The position numbers were made by a program, and so were the translations under genes. The notes beneath the pieces were generated by a model. The model searched no databases, was not told where the DNA came from, and saw nothing but the letters and a program-made list of their open reading frames with translations. A stretch of DNA of 64,000 nt from NCBI GenBank assembly GCA_050949745.1, contig JBMNGF010000018.1:162364-226363 (forward strand), given 5' to 3'. Source of the DNA: Syntrophaceticus sp050949745. Its GTDB lineage: Bacteria; Bacillota; DSM-12270; Thermacetogeniales; Thermacetogeniaceae. This document shows, one piece after another, positions 43,184 through 53,533 of the stretch. The first letter of the stretch is position 1; each line of letters begins with the position of its first letter.

Positions 43184-44191
43184 ATGAAAGATTTTGCAAG
43201 TATTTTAGGTGCATATCTTAAAGGAAAGATAGCAGCTGTTGCTGTTGTTTTAGTTTCGTTCGGCATTATTTTGCTTGTTTTTTCACTCTATTCCCTGCCT
43301 TGGGAAGCTGTAGGCTATGCCTTTCTCCTGGCAGGTGTTTTTATTTTAGTAATTGGCATGATTGATTTTGCAGGGTTTTATAAGAGGCACAAGATACTTG
43401 AGAATTTGAGAAACAGTATTACCGTATCTAGCTATATGTTTCCCACTGCCAAGGACCTGATTGAAGTTGATTATCAGGATTTAATCAGAATAATTGATCA
43501 TGGCCGTACAGAAATTATAAATCAAAAGGAAAAGGCTTTTGCCGATATGGTGGATTATTATACCATCTGGGCGCATCAGATCAAAACACCTATCGCTGCC
43601 ATGCGGCTGCTGCTGCAGTCAGAGCAGTCTGAAACAAATAATGAACTATTAGAACAGCTCTTTAAGGTGGAACAGTATGTAGAGATGGTACTGCAGTATC
43701 TGCGCCTGGAGAATATGAGTTCTGACTTAGTATTCAAAAGGCATTCACTTGATGATATTGTGAAACAAGGGATCAGGAAATACTCAAAATTCTTTATCCG
43801 CAAAAAGATTAGGCTGAATTACGGGGATTTAAATTATGATGTCTTGACCGATGAGAAGTGGCTGGTTTTTGTTGTAGAACAGATACTGTCCAATGCCTTA
43901 AAATACACCGATGCAGATGAAATTTCTATTTATATGGATAGTCAACTACCTGATACATTGGTCATAGAAGATACAGGAATAGGAATCGAACAGGAGGACC
44001 TCCCCCGGGTCTTTGAAAAAGGCTTTACAGGGTATATCGGCCGGGCAGATAAAAGATCTACCGGAATTGGGCTCTTTCTCTGTAAGCAGATTTTAAATAA
44101 AATGTCACACACCATTACCATTGAATCTGTGGTTGGTAAGGGCACTAAAGTGAAAATCGGGCTTGATGTTGCTGATATAGCTGCAGATTAA
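43184..44191 (+). CDS. bceS: Sensor histidine kinase, BceS-like intramembrane-sensing type
   Basis: 335 aa from the ATG at 43184, just after the regulator stop, with GGTGGAG upstream. Two membrane spans (about residues 14-35 and 40-60) have almost no loop between them, as in BceS kinases that sense through the transporter. The H box is HQIKTPIAAMRLLLQ, the N box VEQILSNALKYT, and the G boxes DTGIGIEQEDL and STGIGLFLCK. A strong terminator follows, isolating the transporter genes, which must rely on read-through or their own promoter. Confidence 0.9.
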   Translation: MKDFASILGAYLKGKIAAVAVVLVSFGIILLVFSLYSLPWEAVGYAFLLAGVFILVIGMIDFAGFYKRHKILENLRNSITVSSYMFPTAKDLIEVDYQDLIRIIDHGRTEIINQKEKAFADMVDYYTIWAHQIKTPIAAMRLLLQSEQSETNNELLEQLFKVEQYVEMVLQYLRLENMSSDLVFKRHSLDDIVKQGIRKYSKFFIRKKIRLNYGDLNYDVLTDEKWLVFVVEQILSNALKYTDADEISIYMDSQLPDTLVIEDTGIGIEQEDLPRVFEKGFTGYIGRADKRSTGIGLFLCKQILNKMSHTITIESVVGKGTKVKIGLDVADIAAD

Positions 44192-44220
44192 CTCAAACCT
44201 TACCAAAACGTAAGCTTGAA

Positions 44221-44265
44221 AGAGAAAATGTAAGCCAGAACAATGGCTGGTCATTTTCTCTTTTT
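44221..44265 (+). terminator. Terminator between the kinase and ABC genes
   Basis: AGAGAAAATG (44221-44230) pairs with CATTTTCTCT (44252-44261), with an inner GCCAG/CTGG pairing, followed by TTTTT. Confidence 0.85.
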
Positions 44266-44306
44266 GTTAATATGGATGCAAAGAATGAAGACTAGGGGGA
44301 ATAACA

Positions 44307-45075
44307 ATGCCGCTTCTAGAGGTTAATAATTTAAAGAAGAGTTTATACGACTAGGTTCGGTGGTAATCCTGTCCAGGCACTGACCGATGTGACATTTTCT
44401 ATTGAGCAGGGTGAGTATGTTGCTGTTATGGGTGAGTCGGGATCAGGTAAAACAACACTGCTCAATATTATTGCAGCCTTCGATAAGCCGACAAACGGTG
44501 AGGTGTTATTAAATGGGGAAAGTGTCGTATCGATTAAGGAAAAGGAGATATCAGCTTTCAGACGGGATAATTTAGGCTTTGTTTTTCAGGATTTTAATTT
44601 GCTTGATACCTTTTCTATCAAGGACAATATCTTTTTACCCCTTGTTCTGGCAGGGAAGTCATATGATGAAATGAACGAAAGGATGAAGTCTATTGCGAAA
44701 AGGCTCAGGATCGAAGATATTCTAAATAAGTTTCCTTATGAGGTATCAGGCGGCCAAAAACAGAGGACAGCCATCGCCCGCGCTCTGATTACGGAACCGC
44801 AGTTGATTCTGGCCGATGAGCCAACTGGTGCCCTTGATTCTCGTGCTTCCAGTGAATTGTTAAAACTGTTTAAAGAAATAAATGATGATGGGCAGACAAT
44901 TTTGATGGTTACACACAGCATAAAAAATGCGAGCTATGCTCAAAGGGTTCTCTTTATCAAGGATGGTGAGGTGTTCCATCAGCTTTACAAGGCTTCACTG
45001 TCCAATGAAGAGATGTATCAGAAAATATCCGATACACTCACCCTGCTCACAACAGGTGGTGCCCGCAATGAATAG
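44307..45075 (+). CDS. bceA: ABC transporter ATP-binding protein, BceA-like, with a 5' frameshift
   Basis: The natural start is the ATG at 44307 (AGGGGGAA upstream). It reads MPLLEVNNLKKS and then hits a stop; dropping one T from the run at 44342-44344 gives KKSYTTRFGGNPVQALTDVTFS, the standard family sequence. The remainder is intact: Walker A GESGSGKTT, Q loop, signature VSGGQKQR and Walker B LILADEPTGALD. A shorter product from GTG 44389 would lack the first strand and be inactive. The gene is thus frameshifted, or the base is a sequencing error. The next gene is also broken, favouring real decay. Confidence 0.85.
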
Positions 45076-47057
45076 ATTTTATTATCTTAAACTTGCTGTA
45101 AATAACCTAAAGAAGAATGCACAAACATACATTCCTTATCTGTTGACCTGTATCTGTACAATCATGATGTTTTATAATATGCGCTTTTTAGTGGTGGCCA
45201 AAGATATAGGCACTCTCAGTGACAGCCAAAGTTTAAGAGCTGTTTTAGCCTTTGCAGCAGGGGTTATCGCTATTTTTTCGGTGATCTTTCTGTTTTATAC
45301 CAACAGCTTTTTGATTAAACGGCGCAAAAAGGAATTTGGCCTGTTTAATATTTTGGGCATGGAGAAGAAGCACATTGCCAAAATTATGTTCTGGGAAAGC
45401 TTGTTTACTGCAGTTGCAAGCATAGGGGTGGGGCTTGCGGCAGGAATACTCTTAAGCAAGCTGATGATTCTGCTTCTCTTTAAGATCATCTCTTTTAAGG
45501 TAACCTTTGGCTTTGAAATACCAATCGCTGCTGTCATATATACAATGATTTTGTTTGGCGGAATTTTTGTGCTGAATCTTATTTATAATGTTCTTCAAGT
45601 GTATAGGTCCAAGCCAATTGAGTTACTGCAGGGTGGGAATGTAGGGGAAAAGGAGCCAAAGGCCAACTGGCTGATGGCTATCATTGGTGTAGTAACACTT
45701 GGTATTGGGTATTATATTGCCTTGACAACTGAATCCCCGCTGGCAGCGCTGAGCCTCTTTTTTGTTGCAGTTGCATTAGTCATGATAGGAACATACTGTT
45801 TGTTCACTGCCGGCAGTATTGCACTGTTGAAGTTGCTGCGCAGGAATAAAAGGTATTATTATCAGTTAAAACACTTTGTTCCGGTGTCAGGCATGATTTA
45901 TCGCATGAAACAGAACGCCGCAGGGCTTGCTAATATCTGCATCCTTTCCACGGCAGTGATCGTTATGCTTACTACGACTGTTTCTATGTATGTGGGAATA
46001 GAGGATGTTTTACGCACCAGATATCCCAGAAATGTTATCGTCAGCGCGCATAATGTTTCAGATGAGCAGGCAATCAAGTTGGATGCTGTCGTTGAAGAAG
46101 CAAGCGAGTAGCGGCTGGTCTTATCGCCAAAGGATGTTATCCGCTATCGCTCCATGAGCTTTGTTACGCAACAAAATGGTGCCAGCTTTCATTGCTTAGC
46201 CATTCAGGTAACTTTGCTGCCAGTAATATTGGCGATGGTGATATGTATTGACAGCTGATGAATACAACAGAATGGAGAACAAGTCCGTATCTCTGGACAG
46301 TGGTGAGGCGCTCCTCTATACTCTGCGGGGAGATCTGCCAGGTGATACTATAAACTTTAATGGCTTTGAGCTGTCCATCAAAGACCGTCTGTCCTCTTTG
46401 GAAACAGAGGGCAAAATGTCTGCCCTGCTTGCCGACAGTTACTATCTGATTGTCGATGATTTGGATACGATCAAACAGATTTATAATTCAATAAGCGGTA
46501 GTCAGGGTGATATGGGTGAGCTTTCCTACTATTATGCCTTTGATGTAGATAGGTGACAAGGACACTCAAGTAAGCCATCGTCAGATAATCTGCAAAAAGC
46601 TGTAAAGGAGCTTGGTGTAGATAGGTTATGTTGAAGGAGCAGAGAGCGAAAGGGAAGTCTTTTATTCTCTTTATGGTGGCTTGTTATTTACTCGGCATCT
46701 TCTTGGGGCTGTTGTTTATTATGGCCACTGTGCTGATCATCTATTATAAGCAGGTCGCCGAGGGCTATGATGATCGGCAGCGTTTTGAAATCATGCAAAA
46801 GGTTGGTATGAGCCGTGCCGAGGTCAAGCAGGCTATCAAGAGCCAGGTCTTGACTGTGTTCTTCCTGCCCCTGGTCACAGCGGTAATTCATATAGCATTT
46901 GCTTTTAAGGTGATAACGAAAATGCTTGAAGTATTGAACTCTGACCAATGTACAGCTTTATGCCGGCTGTACAGTTGCAACTATTTTGGTTTTCGCTTTC
47001 TTTTATGTCATCGTTTATGGTCTGACAGCGAGAACTTATTATAGGATTGTGAGTTAG
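45068..47057 (+). pseudogene. bceB: BceB-like FtsX-type permease, multiply broken
   Basis: It starts MNRFYYLKLAVNNLKKNAQTYIPYLLT, overlapping bceA by 8 nt. The first 348 codons give the N-terminal spans and are intact to an in-frame TAG at 46109. The same frame continues (RLVLSPKDVIRYRSMSF) and then shifts near 46230. The extracellular domain resumes at 46248-46556, another break follows, and the last spans are at 46628-46960, with a further shift near 46950 before the final TARTYYRIVS. At least three or four lesions make this a clear pseudogene. The intact kinase and regulator would lack their transporter partner. Confidence 0.88.
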
Positions 47058-47196
47058 AGTTTAAGACACATATAGCGGGGCAGGGACAGTTTTACTATTG
47101 TTGCTCCCAGAATATTTGTGAATTATAAAGAGGGTAGAGGGAAATAAGCTAAAGGTTTTTGTGACAATCTATTTATCCAACAGTCGAGACGCGAGT

Positions 47197-47223
47197 GAGA
47201 CGCGAGAACCGTCCCCGCGTCTC
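47197..47223. repeat. REP-like palindromic element, GAACCGTCCC variant
   Basis: GAGACGCG (47197-47204) and CGCGTCTC (47216-47223) flank AGAACCGTCCC, and an extra GAGACGCGA half copy sits just to the left. The core matches the GAAACGTCCC of the TGTGGCA family with different arms. Confidence 0.7.
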
Positions 47224-47305
47224 AGAGCATTTCTTACATAAAAATAGACCCCGGAGAAAAACTAGGTAGAGATCTACAAACTTTATGAAAAGGCCGGGAG
47301 ATATT

Positions 47306-49535
47306 ATGCGACACAATGTAAGGATCCATTACGATAATAAAGATGGGTTTCATGAACCGGTGATGTGGGTGTGGGTTAGCTGATGGGGCAACCCTGGAAA
47401 GGGAGGTCACACCAAACGGCAGTGATGAATTCGGGGTTTATTATGATCTCAATTATAACCGCAGTGAGTTTAACTTTATTTTTAAGGATGGCAAGGGGGA
47501 GCATGGCCGTTGGGAGGATGAGGAGTATAACAGGACTTTTCACATATGCTTAGGTGACGAAGTCTGGGCGATGGCCAACAGGCACAATATTTACAATGTC
47601 CGGCCTGCGGAACCACAGGGAAATGCCAAGGATTTCTACCGGAAGATCAGTCATTTGATCCCTGAAAAAAATTTTTATCTTTCCACAACAGATGTTTCAG
47701 GCATGGGTGTATCCTCGATGCTGGGGGGGAATGTCCTGAAGGATGGCTCAATTCTTTTCGGTTTCTTCCATCCTCGGGCGGCGAGGGTCTATTTGGTAGG
47801 AAACTTCAATGACTGGCAGTGTCCGGGCCACCCTTACCCGAGGGAGGAGCAGTTTATTGAAATGGAGCTGTACAGAGGTTTTTTTTATCAACCAAATCTC
47901 TGGCTTGCCCATATCAATCCCCCAGTTCTTAAAAATCCCATCGAGTACAAATTCTATTTGCAGGGAGGTTCCACAGAAGTGGAGCGTTATACTGCTGATC
48001 CATATACCAGGGTGTATAGTGATGACTACAAACACAGAAACTCGGTTATTGTTGACCCAACGGGTTTTGAATGGACAGATCAGGACTGGAAAACTCCTGA
48101 TATCAATAGTTTGATACTCTATGAGTTGAACATCTATGGCTTTACTGATAATGACCCTGATATTCCCGATGAGATACAGGGAACCTTCCAGGGGGTAATT
48201 CAGCGCATCAAAGACGGCTATTTTGCCAAACTAGGAGTCAACACTCTGGCTCTGATGCCCACCGCAGAGGTGCCCACGAAGCGGGGTTTGGGGTATGAGC
48301 CCTGTACCTTTATGGCTATTGAAAAGGATTTCGGCACTCCAGATGAATTCAGGGAGATGGTTGATGTAGCCCATCGTCATGGTTTGGCGGTACTTACTGA
48401 TCAGGTGTTCAACCATACATCTAATGATTTTAATCCCTTATGGAACCTGATCGATGATGGTAGCCCGGATGGCGGCTTTTACTTTTCCGGTTCCACTATG
48501 TGGGGCAATAAGGTGGCTACAGGAAAAGAGGAAGTGGACAATATGCTGATCGATGCCTGCAAAATGCTGATCAAGGAATATCATATCGATGGTTTCCGGT
48601 TTGATGCCACTCACAGCTATTTTTTAAATCACAAACTGCTGCACCGCCTTGCCCATGAAATCAAGGATACAGGGTTTAAGCCAGATGCCATCCTGATTGC
48701 CGAGAATTTGCCCAATGAAGCTGACCTCAATCTGGATGGGTATAACGGCTATGCCCAGTGGTCCGATATCTTCCATGACAAGATGAAGGCTCTTTTGCGG
48801 GAGGGTGTCTTTGAAGGCCAGGGGAATGGTGTGGATAATATTGGGGTGCCTATCTATTTCAGTAAGGACAGCTTTGCTGCCCATACCAACAATACTGTCA
48901 ACTACTGTGAGAGCCATGATGAGAACAGTGTCCAGTTTGAGGTAACTACCAATGGAATTCATGATCCGGTGATCAAGAGCCGCAAGGCCAGGCTCGGCCT
49001 GATGGCATCTATGGTGTCTCTGGGCCAACCTATGATCTATATGGGGCAGGAGTTCGGGATAGAAAGGGAGCGCAATCGGATCAAAGTGCCCTGGTCAATA
49101 TATGAGGAAAACAATCGTTTTTATCAATGGACAAAAGGGCTTATTCATCTGCGCAGAAGGTATGGGGGATTGAAATTGAGGGGTTATAATCCTGTGGATG
49201 ATGGCGTGTTCGCCTGGGTCATCGGCCCTTGGTTGGGGAAGGAGAGGGGAGGGGGAAAGAGGGTCATTGGCTGGCGGGTGAATGACCGTGGATCTCCGGA
49301 AGAGAGGATGCTGGTCATGCTCAATTTTGAGGGTCATGAGGTTCCGGTGGATGTGGACTTTCATACCAGAGGACGCTGGGTGAAGCTGGCAGATATCGAA
49401 CAGGTCAATGACCTGCCACCTGTAGGCACAAAAAATGCGCAGGATGCCGACAGCATTATCTTGGAGCAGGGTGTTTTTCCTTATTTCGTACTGCCTCCAT
49501 ACAGTGGTTTTATTTATAAGCATGAGCCTGAGTAA
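47306..49535 (+). CDS. GH13 alpha-amylase/branching-enzyme-like protein with N-terminal starch-binding region, 5' frameshift
   Basis: The intact part has a CBM48-like module (HPRAARVYLVGNFNDW) and a GH13 barrel with catalytic residues in DGFRFDATHS (nucleophile Asp), LIAENLP (Glu) and CESHDENS (Asp). Coding similarity extends upstream: ATLEREVTPNGSDEFGVYYDLNYN is in the same frame, and MRHNVRIHYDNKDGFHEPVMWVW from ATG 47306 is in another. A single inserted base near 47370-47378 would explain this and would restore a starch-binding N-terminal domain. If the shift is real, translation could restart at ATG 47571. Together with GH57, MalQ and TreZ it forms an alpha-glucan cluster. Confidence 0.82.
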
Positions 49536-49586
49536 AGTTTTGCGGGAATTATAATCTCACAGCTGAGGCATCTCAGAGGAGCACAA

Positions 49587-49615
49587 TGTGGCAAGCGAAA
49601 CGTCCCTTTGCCACA
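49587..49615. repeat. REP-like palindromic element, copy D
   Basis: TGTGGCA (49587-49593) and TGCCACA (49609-49615) flank AGCGAAACGTCCCTT, in the opposite orientation to copies A-C. A GGTGCCAGGCACC palindrome follows at 49621-49633, right before the GH57 ribosome site. Confidence 0.75.
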
Positions 49616-49651
49616 TAAATGGTGCCAGGCACCGAGAAAGGAAGGTTGGTT

Positions 49652-51562
49652 ATGAAAGATGTTTATGTGATCCTGGCTTTCCATGCACATGAATTACTTT
49701 GGGATCTTCCGGAAAAGATGCTTTCATATCTAGAGGAAGACAATCCGATGAAGGGTACGCTGTTGGATACCAACTATATAAAAAAAAGAAAGGAGGAGGG
49801 CCGGGATATCTATTCAATGTGCAGCGAGTTTGGTGATTTTTTCGATGTGCCGCTTTGTGTGGAGTACACCAATGAACTGCTGGTACAGATCAGGGATGTA
49901 ATGCCTGAATCCTTTCAACGGCTGGTCAAAGATTACCAGAGGGGGCGTCTTTACCCTATCTACGGGTATGCCCATCACACCCATATATCTCTGCTGCGTC
50001 CGGAAGAGATCATACAGGAGATAGTATGGAACAGGGAGTATCTGCATAATGGGATGGGAGTTCCTTATCCCAAATACAATGGCCTTTTCTCCTCAGAGGC
50101 TTCATACAGCTACGATAAAATGGAGCCTATTGCTCGGGCAAATATGGATTATGTGATCTTTCCACACCTGGGCGACAAGAAGGTTCCCTTTGAAATTCGG
50201 GGAGAAGGGGATTGTGTTTACCTGCCGTTTTTAATTAGAGCGGGCAATAAAAAGGTGATCGCCCTACCCCGCAACTTTCCTATTTCTCAAGAGATTTGGC
50301 GTCCTATTACTAAGATGAAAAGGGATGAAGTAAAGGATCAGGGGTATATGCTGGGAGACTATCCGGTCTTTTATAACGAATACCTGACCGGGGAAGAGGA
50401 GCGCTACCCCATCAGCTTTGATGAGGGTGTGGAAATTTACAGGGATATTTTGCGGAATGAATTGGAAAAGGCACCTGATCAGGGGGTGCTGGTCTATATT
50501 CAGGACCTGGAGCTGATGGATTTTGGGGATATAGCCCTGGATATTATGAAAAGCTCATGGCAGAGGCTGCTTGAGGATGAGCAGGAATACCGGATTCATT
50601 TTGTCACTCCCGATCAGTATTTGGAGCAGGTAGTCATTCCCGCAGGTGTGGACAACCTGCCGGAAGTTGTATTCAACCAGATCTGTTGGGCTCCAGAGGT
50701 CAGGCTGGTACTTCGGGTGGATGGCCATTATCCACCTCTCGGTGTCACAGGTAAAGGCCCTTATGATATCTACAAAACCGGCACTTATGATCACCCCTTG
50801 ATATTCTGGGAAAATGGGAAGTATTACTGCGGGATCTTTGATAGCCTGTTGGAAAACTTCGCCATCTCCACAGAGGTACCGCTCAGTATGGAACGTTTGG
50901 GGGAGAATGGATATGATATTGTCGGGGAAAGTCTGGAATCCCAGGCTGTTCTCTATCTGAGGCTGATGAAGAGGGCTTGCAATTGGGGATGGCGCCCTAC
51001 AGAGGGCAGGCAAAAGCTGCCCTACCTGAAGGGGTACCTGCTCTGTTCGGTGCTGCTGCGTATTCTTAAACAGCGTACCCCGGGATTGTTGAGCCGAGAG
51101 ATGAAAAAGATCAATTCCCGAAATTTTGTGGGGCTCTGTGAGGTATTGAATGTTTTTATCGATAATCGGGTGGAATATCTGGGTTACGGGTTCAAGGAGT
51201 TGGCTACAGAGCGGGATGTTGACATCTCTGCTGTCGAGGAACTGTTTGCGAAAGTGGAGCATTGGAAAAGGATTGCTCTAGATAGGGGAAAGGATTTGTT
51301 CCTGGCATACCGAAAGGATCCTGCTGATTACCACAGCTTTCTAAAATTGTTGCAGGATTATTCTATGGCTCTCTATATGGCAACTGACAGCATCCAGCAG
51401 GTATGGGGTGAAGGTGGTAATCCCGACTTCCTGGTGGATAAGATGTACCATTATTTATATGATATCTATCCGCCACAGTTCCCCAGAATGATGGAAAAGA
51501 TCGATTCCATGAGTGAAAGGGATGTGGATGAATACTTTAAGCAGACGGTGGTCACGGTGTAG
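49652..51562 (+). CDS. GH57-family glycoside hydrolase/glucanotransferase
   Basis: 636 aa from the ATG at 49652, preceded by AAAGGAAGG; an in-frame ATG at 49619 lies in the repeat and is unlikely. Family features are LAFHAHELLWDLP at the start, YAHHTHISLL, and GLFSSEASYSYDKM with the probable nucleophile Glu. GH57 enzymes act on alpha-glucans as amylases, branching enzymes or 4-alpha-glucanotransferases; the exact activity is not assignable. Its 3' end overlaps treZ by 11 nt on the opposite strand. Confidence 0.82.
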   Translation: MKDVYVILAFHAHELLWDLPEKMLSYLEEDNPMKGTLLDTNYIKKRKEEGRDIYSMCSEFGDFFDVPLCVEYTNELLVQIRDVMPESFQRLVKDYQRGRLYPIYGYAHHTHISLLRPEEIIQEIVWNREYLHNGMGVPYPKYNGLFSSEASYSYDKMEPIARANMDYVIFPHLGDKKVPFEIRGEGDCVYLPFLIRAGNKKVIALPRNFPISQEIWRPITKMKRDEVKDQGYMLGDYPVFYNEYLTGEEERYPISFDEGVEIYRDILRNELEKAPDQGVLVYIQDLELMDFGDIALDIMKSSWQRLLEDEQEYRIHFVTPDQYLEQVVIPAGVDNLPEVVFNQICWAPEVRLVLRVDGHYPPLGVTGKGPYDIYKTGTYDHPLIFWENGKYYCGIFDSLLENFAISTEVPLSMERLGENGYDIVGESLESQAVLYLRLMKRACNWGWRPTEGRQKLPYLKGYLLCSVLLRILKQRTPGLLSREMKKINSRNFVGLCEVLNVFIDNRVEYLGYGFKELATERDVDISAVEELFAKVEHWKRIALDRGKDLFLAYRKDPADYHSFLKLLQDYSMALYMATDSIQQVWGEGGNPDFLVDKMYHYLYDIYPPQFPRMMEKIDSMSERDVDEYFKQTVVTV

Positions 51563-53348
51563 ATTGGTTTTCCAGGATAACCATTTGGCCTTTGCCTAGA
51601 AACCGGCTTTCCCTTTCGCCGGTTTCTTTTCCACCGTAGGCTTCCCATTCTGAGTTGAAGATCTGTTTCCCTTGGTGATCGATGGGAAATGAGGCTTCTC
51701 CCAGATTGAACAAGGCGGTCAGGGAGAGATCATTCTCCCATCTGTGTATCTGTACAACCCGATTTTGACTATCTACTTTTGCCGTCAATCTATCTTTATC
51801 TAACCTCCTCAGTACCGGATGAGAGACCCGCAGCTTGATCAGGTCCCTATAGAAATTGAATAATTGATGGTTTCTCTCTTTCCAGTTCTCCTGAGGGGTA
51901 AGTTTTGATCTATAAAATGTTTCAGGGTCTTGAGGATCTGGAACCTCTCCCCACCCGAATTGCTTAAATTCTTTCTTTCGCCCTAGAGAAACAGCTTTTT
52001 TTAGCTCAGGATCCTGGTAGTCGGTAAAAAAGAGAAAGGGGTTCTCTTCACCATACTCCTCACCCATGAAGATCAATGGTATGTAAGCAGAGAAGAGCAC
52101 CAACCCGGCGCCTGCTTTGAGCAGAGGGAAGTCGATCAATGCAGACAGCCGCTCACCCTGTGCCCGGTTGCCTACCTGGTCGTGGTTTTGCAGAGAGACC
52201 ACAAATTGTTTTCCTGGCCTAGCTGAGGCATCTGTGCCTCTTTTTCTTTTCCAATAGTGTGAATACTGGCCTGTGTAGAGGTAGTTTGTGTAGGCTTTTT
52301 CTAAGTCTTTCAGCTTCCCATAATCCATATAATACCCCTTGTTTTCTCCGGTCAAGGAGGTGTGAATGATGTGGTGGAAGTCATCCATCCACTGGGCATC
52401 AGCTCCATAGCCCCCCTGATCCAGGGGTTCGATCAAGCGGGTATTGTTTTCATCACTTTCAGCGATGATCAGTTTGCTGACCTTGTGTTCACGGGAAAGG
52501 TTATTGGCAATTAGCGAGATCTCCTGGATGATGTGCAGGGGGTTGTTGTCCTTGATGGCATGGACTGCATCAAGACGCAGTCCATCGATATGGTAGAGAC
52601 CCAGCCAGCAGCAGACATTGTCCAGGATATATTTTCTGATGTAATGGCTGTAGGCATCATCGAAATTGACCGCTTCTCCCCAGGGTGTTTCATGTTTTTT
52701 CGTCAAGTATGGCCCAAAAAATGATAGATAGTTTCCCTCGGGGCCGAAGTGGTTGTAGACCACATCAAGGATAACCCCTATCCCCTTTTGATGGCAGGTG
52801 TCCACCAGTTGCTTTAGATCATCAGGGGTGCCGTAGTTGTGGTTGACGCTGAACAGGTTGACACCATCATATCCCCAGTTCCACCTTCCTGGTGCCTGGG
52901 CGATAGGCATCAGCTCGATGGCTGTGATGCCTAATTGCTGCAGGTAATCCAGCTTTTCCAGGATCCCCTGGAACTTTCCTCCTTCCGAAAATGTCCCAGG
53001 GTGTATTTCCATGATGACCAGCTTCTCCTGGTCTATTCCCTTCCAGTTTTCATCATGCCATTGGTATGAGGAGTGATCGATCAGCTGGGAAAAACCATGT
53101 ACACCTTCAGGTTGAAAGTAAGAGTAGGGGTCGGGAAAATTCCCATCATCAAGACGGAACTTGTATAACGAGCCTGGGGCAACCCCTTTGAGGACTGTGC
53201 TGAAAATGTGTTCCTCCTCCTGGTCAAGGGGGAACACTTCTGTTTTATCCTCATTCTTAACCACCAAGCCGACAGTTTGCAGGTTGTATGCGAAAACCCT
53301 GAAACTGACTTCATTTTCTTTGATTATATTGCTGCCCATTTGGAGCAT
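51552..53348 (-). CDS. treZ: Malto-oligosyltrehalose trehalohydrolase
   Basis: 598 aa. After a short N-terminal CBM48-like region the GH13 barrel shows the TreZ signatures EIHPGTFSEGGKFQGILEKLDYLQQLGITAIELMPIA, RNWGYDGV-like WNWGYDGVNLFSVNHNYG and LDVVYNHFGPEGNYL. Catalytic residues lie in DGLRLDAVHAI, LIIAESDEN and LQNHDQVGNRA. The enzyme releases trehalose from maltooligosyl-trehalose, normally made by TreY, which is not in this window. It is divergent from the TreT-like gene across a 185-nt region with paired inverted repeats. Confidence 0.9.
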   Translation of the reverse strand: MLQMGSNIIKENEVSFRVFAYNLQTVGLVVKNEDKTEVFPLDQEEEHIFSTVLKGVAPGSLYKFRLDDGNFPDPYSYFQPEGVHGFSQLIDHSSYQWHDENWKGIDQEKLVIMEIHPGTFSEGGKFQGILEKLDYLQQLGITAIELMPIAQAPGRWNWGYDGVNLFSVNHNYGTPDDLKQLVDTCHQKGIGVILDVVYNHFGPEGNYLSFFGPYLTKKHETPWGEAVNFDDAYSHYIRKYILDNVCCWLGLYHIDGLRLDAVHAIKDNNPLHIIQEISLIANNLSREHKVSKLIIAESDENNTRLIEPLDQGGYGADAQWMDDFHHIIHTSLTGENKGYYMDYGKLKDLEKAYTNYLYTGQYSHYWKRKRGTDASARPGKQFVVSLQNHDQVGNRAQGERLSALIDFPLLKAGAGLVLFSAYIPLIFMGEEYGEENPFLFFTDYQDPELKKAVSLGRKKEFKQFGWGEVPDPQDPETFYRSKLTPQENWKERNHQLFNFYRDLIKLRVSHPVLRRLDKDRLTAKVDSQNRVVQIHRWENDLSLTALFNLGEASFPIDHQGKQIFNSEWEAYGGKETGERESRFLGKGQMVILENQSTP

Positions 53349-53368
53349 GATATAGATAACACCTCATT

Positions 53369-53450
53369 CACTAATACCGATCAACCATTAGTATGACCAT
53401 TAATGACAAATATTAGTGAGGGTATTGAGTCATATGGAGGGATCTCCTCC
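53369..53450. promoter_or_regulatory. Divergent control region of treZ and the TreT-like gene
   Basis: CACTAATA (53369-53376) and TATTAGTG (53411-53418) form a spaced inverted repeat, with ATTAGT-like half sites between. A second palindrome, GGAGGGATCTCCTCC, lies at 53436-53450. Both are candidate operators for a shared regulator. Confidence 0.45.
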
Positions 53451-53533
53451 TTATATTACAGAGCAAATTGCCAAGCCTCTTATAAATGTAAAAGCATTCC
53501 CATGATAAAAAACTGGTAAAGGAGTAATGTTCG

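Noticed and set aside
49619..49651. GH57 start at ATG 49619
   Set aside because: That ATG lies in the repeat/palindrome and has no ribosome site; ATG 49652 follows AAAGGAAGG.
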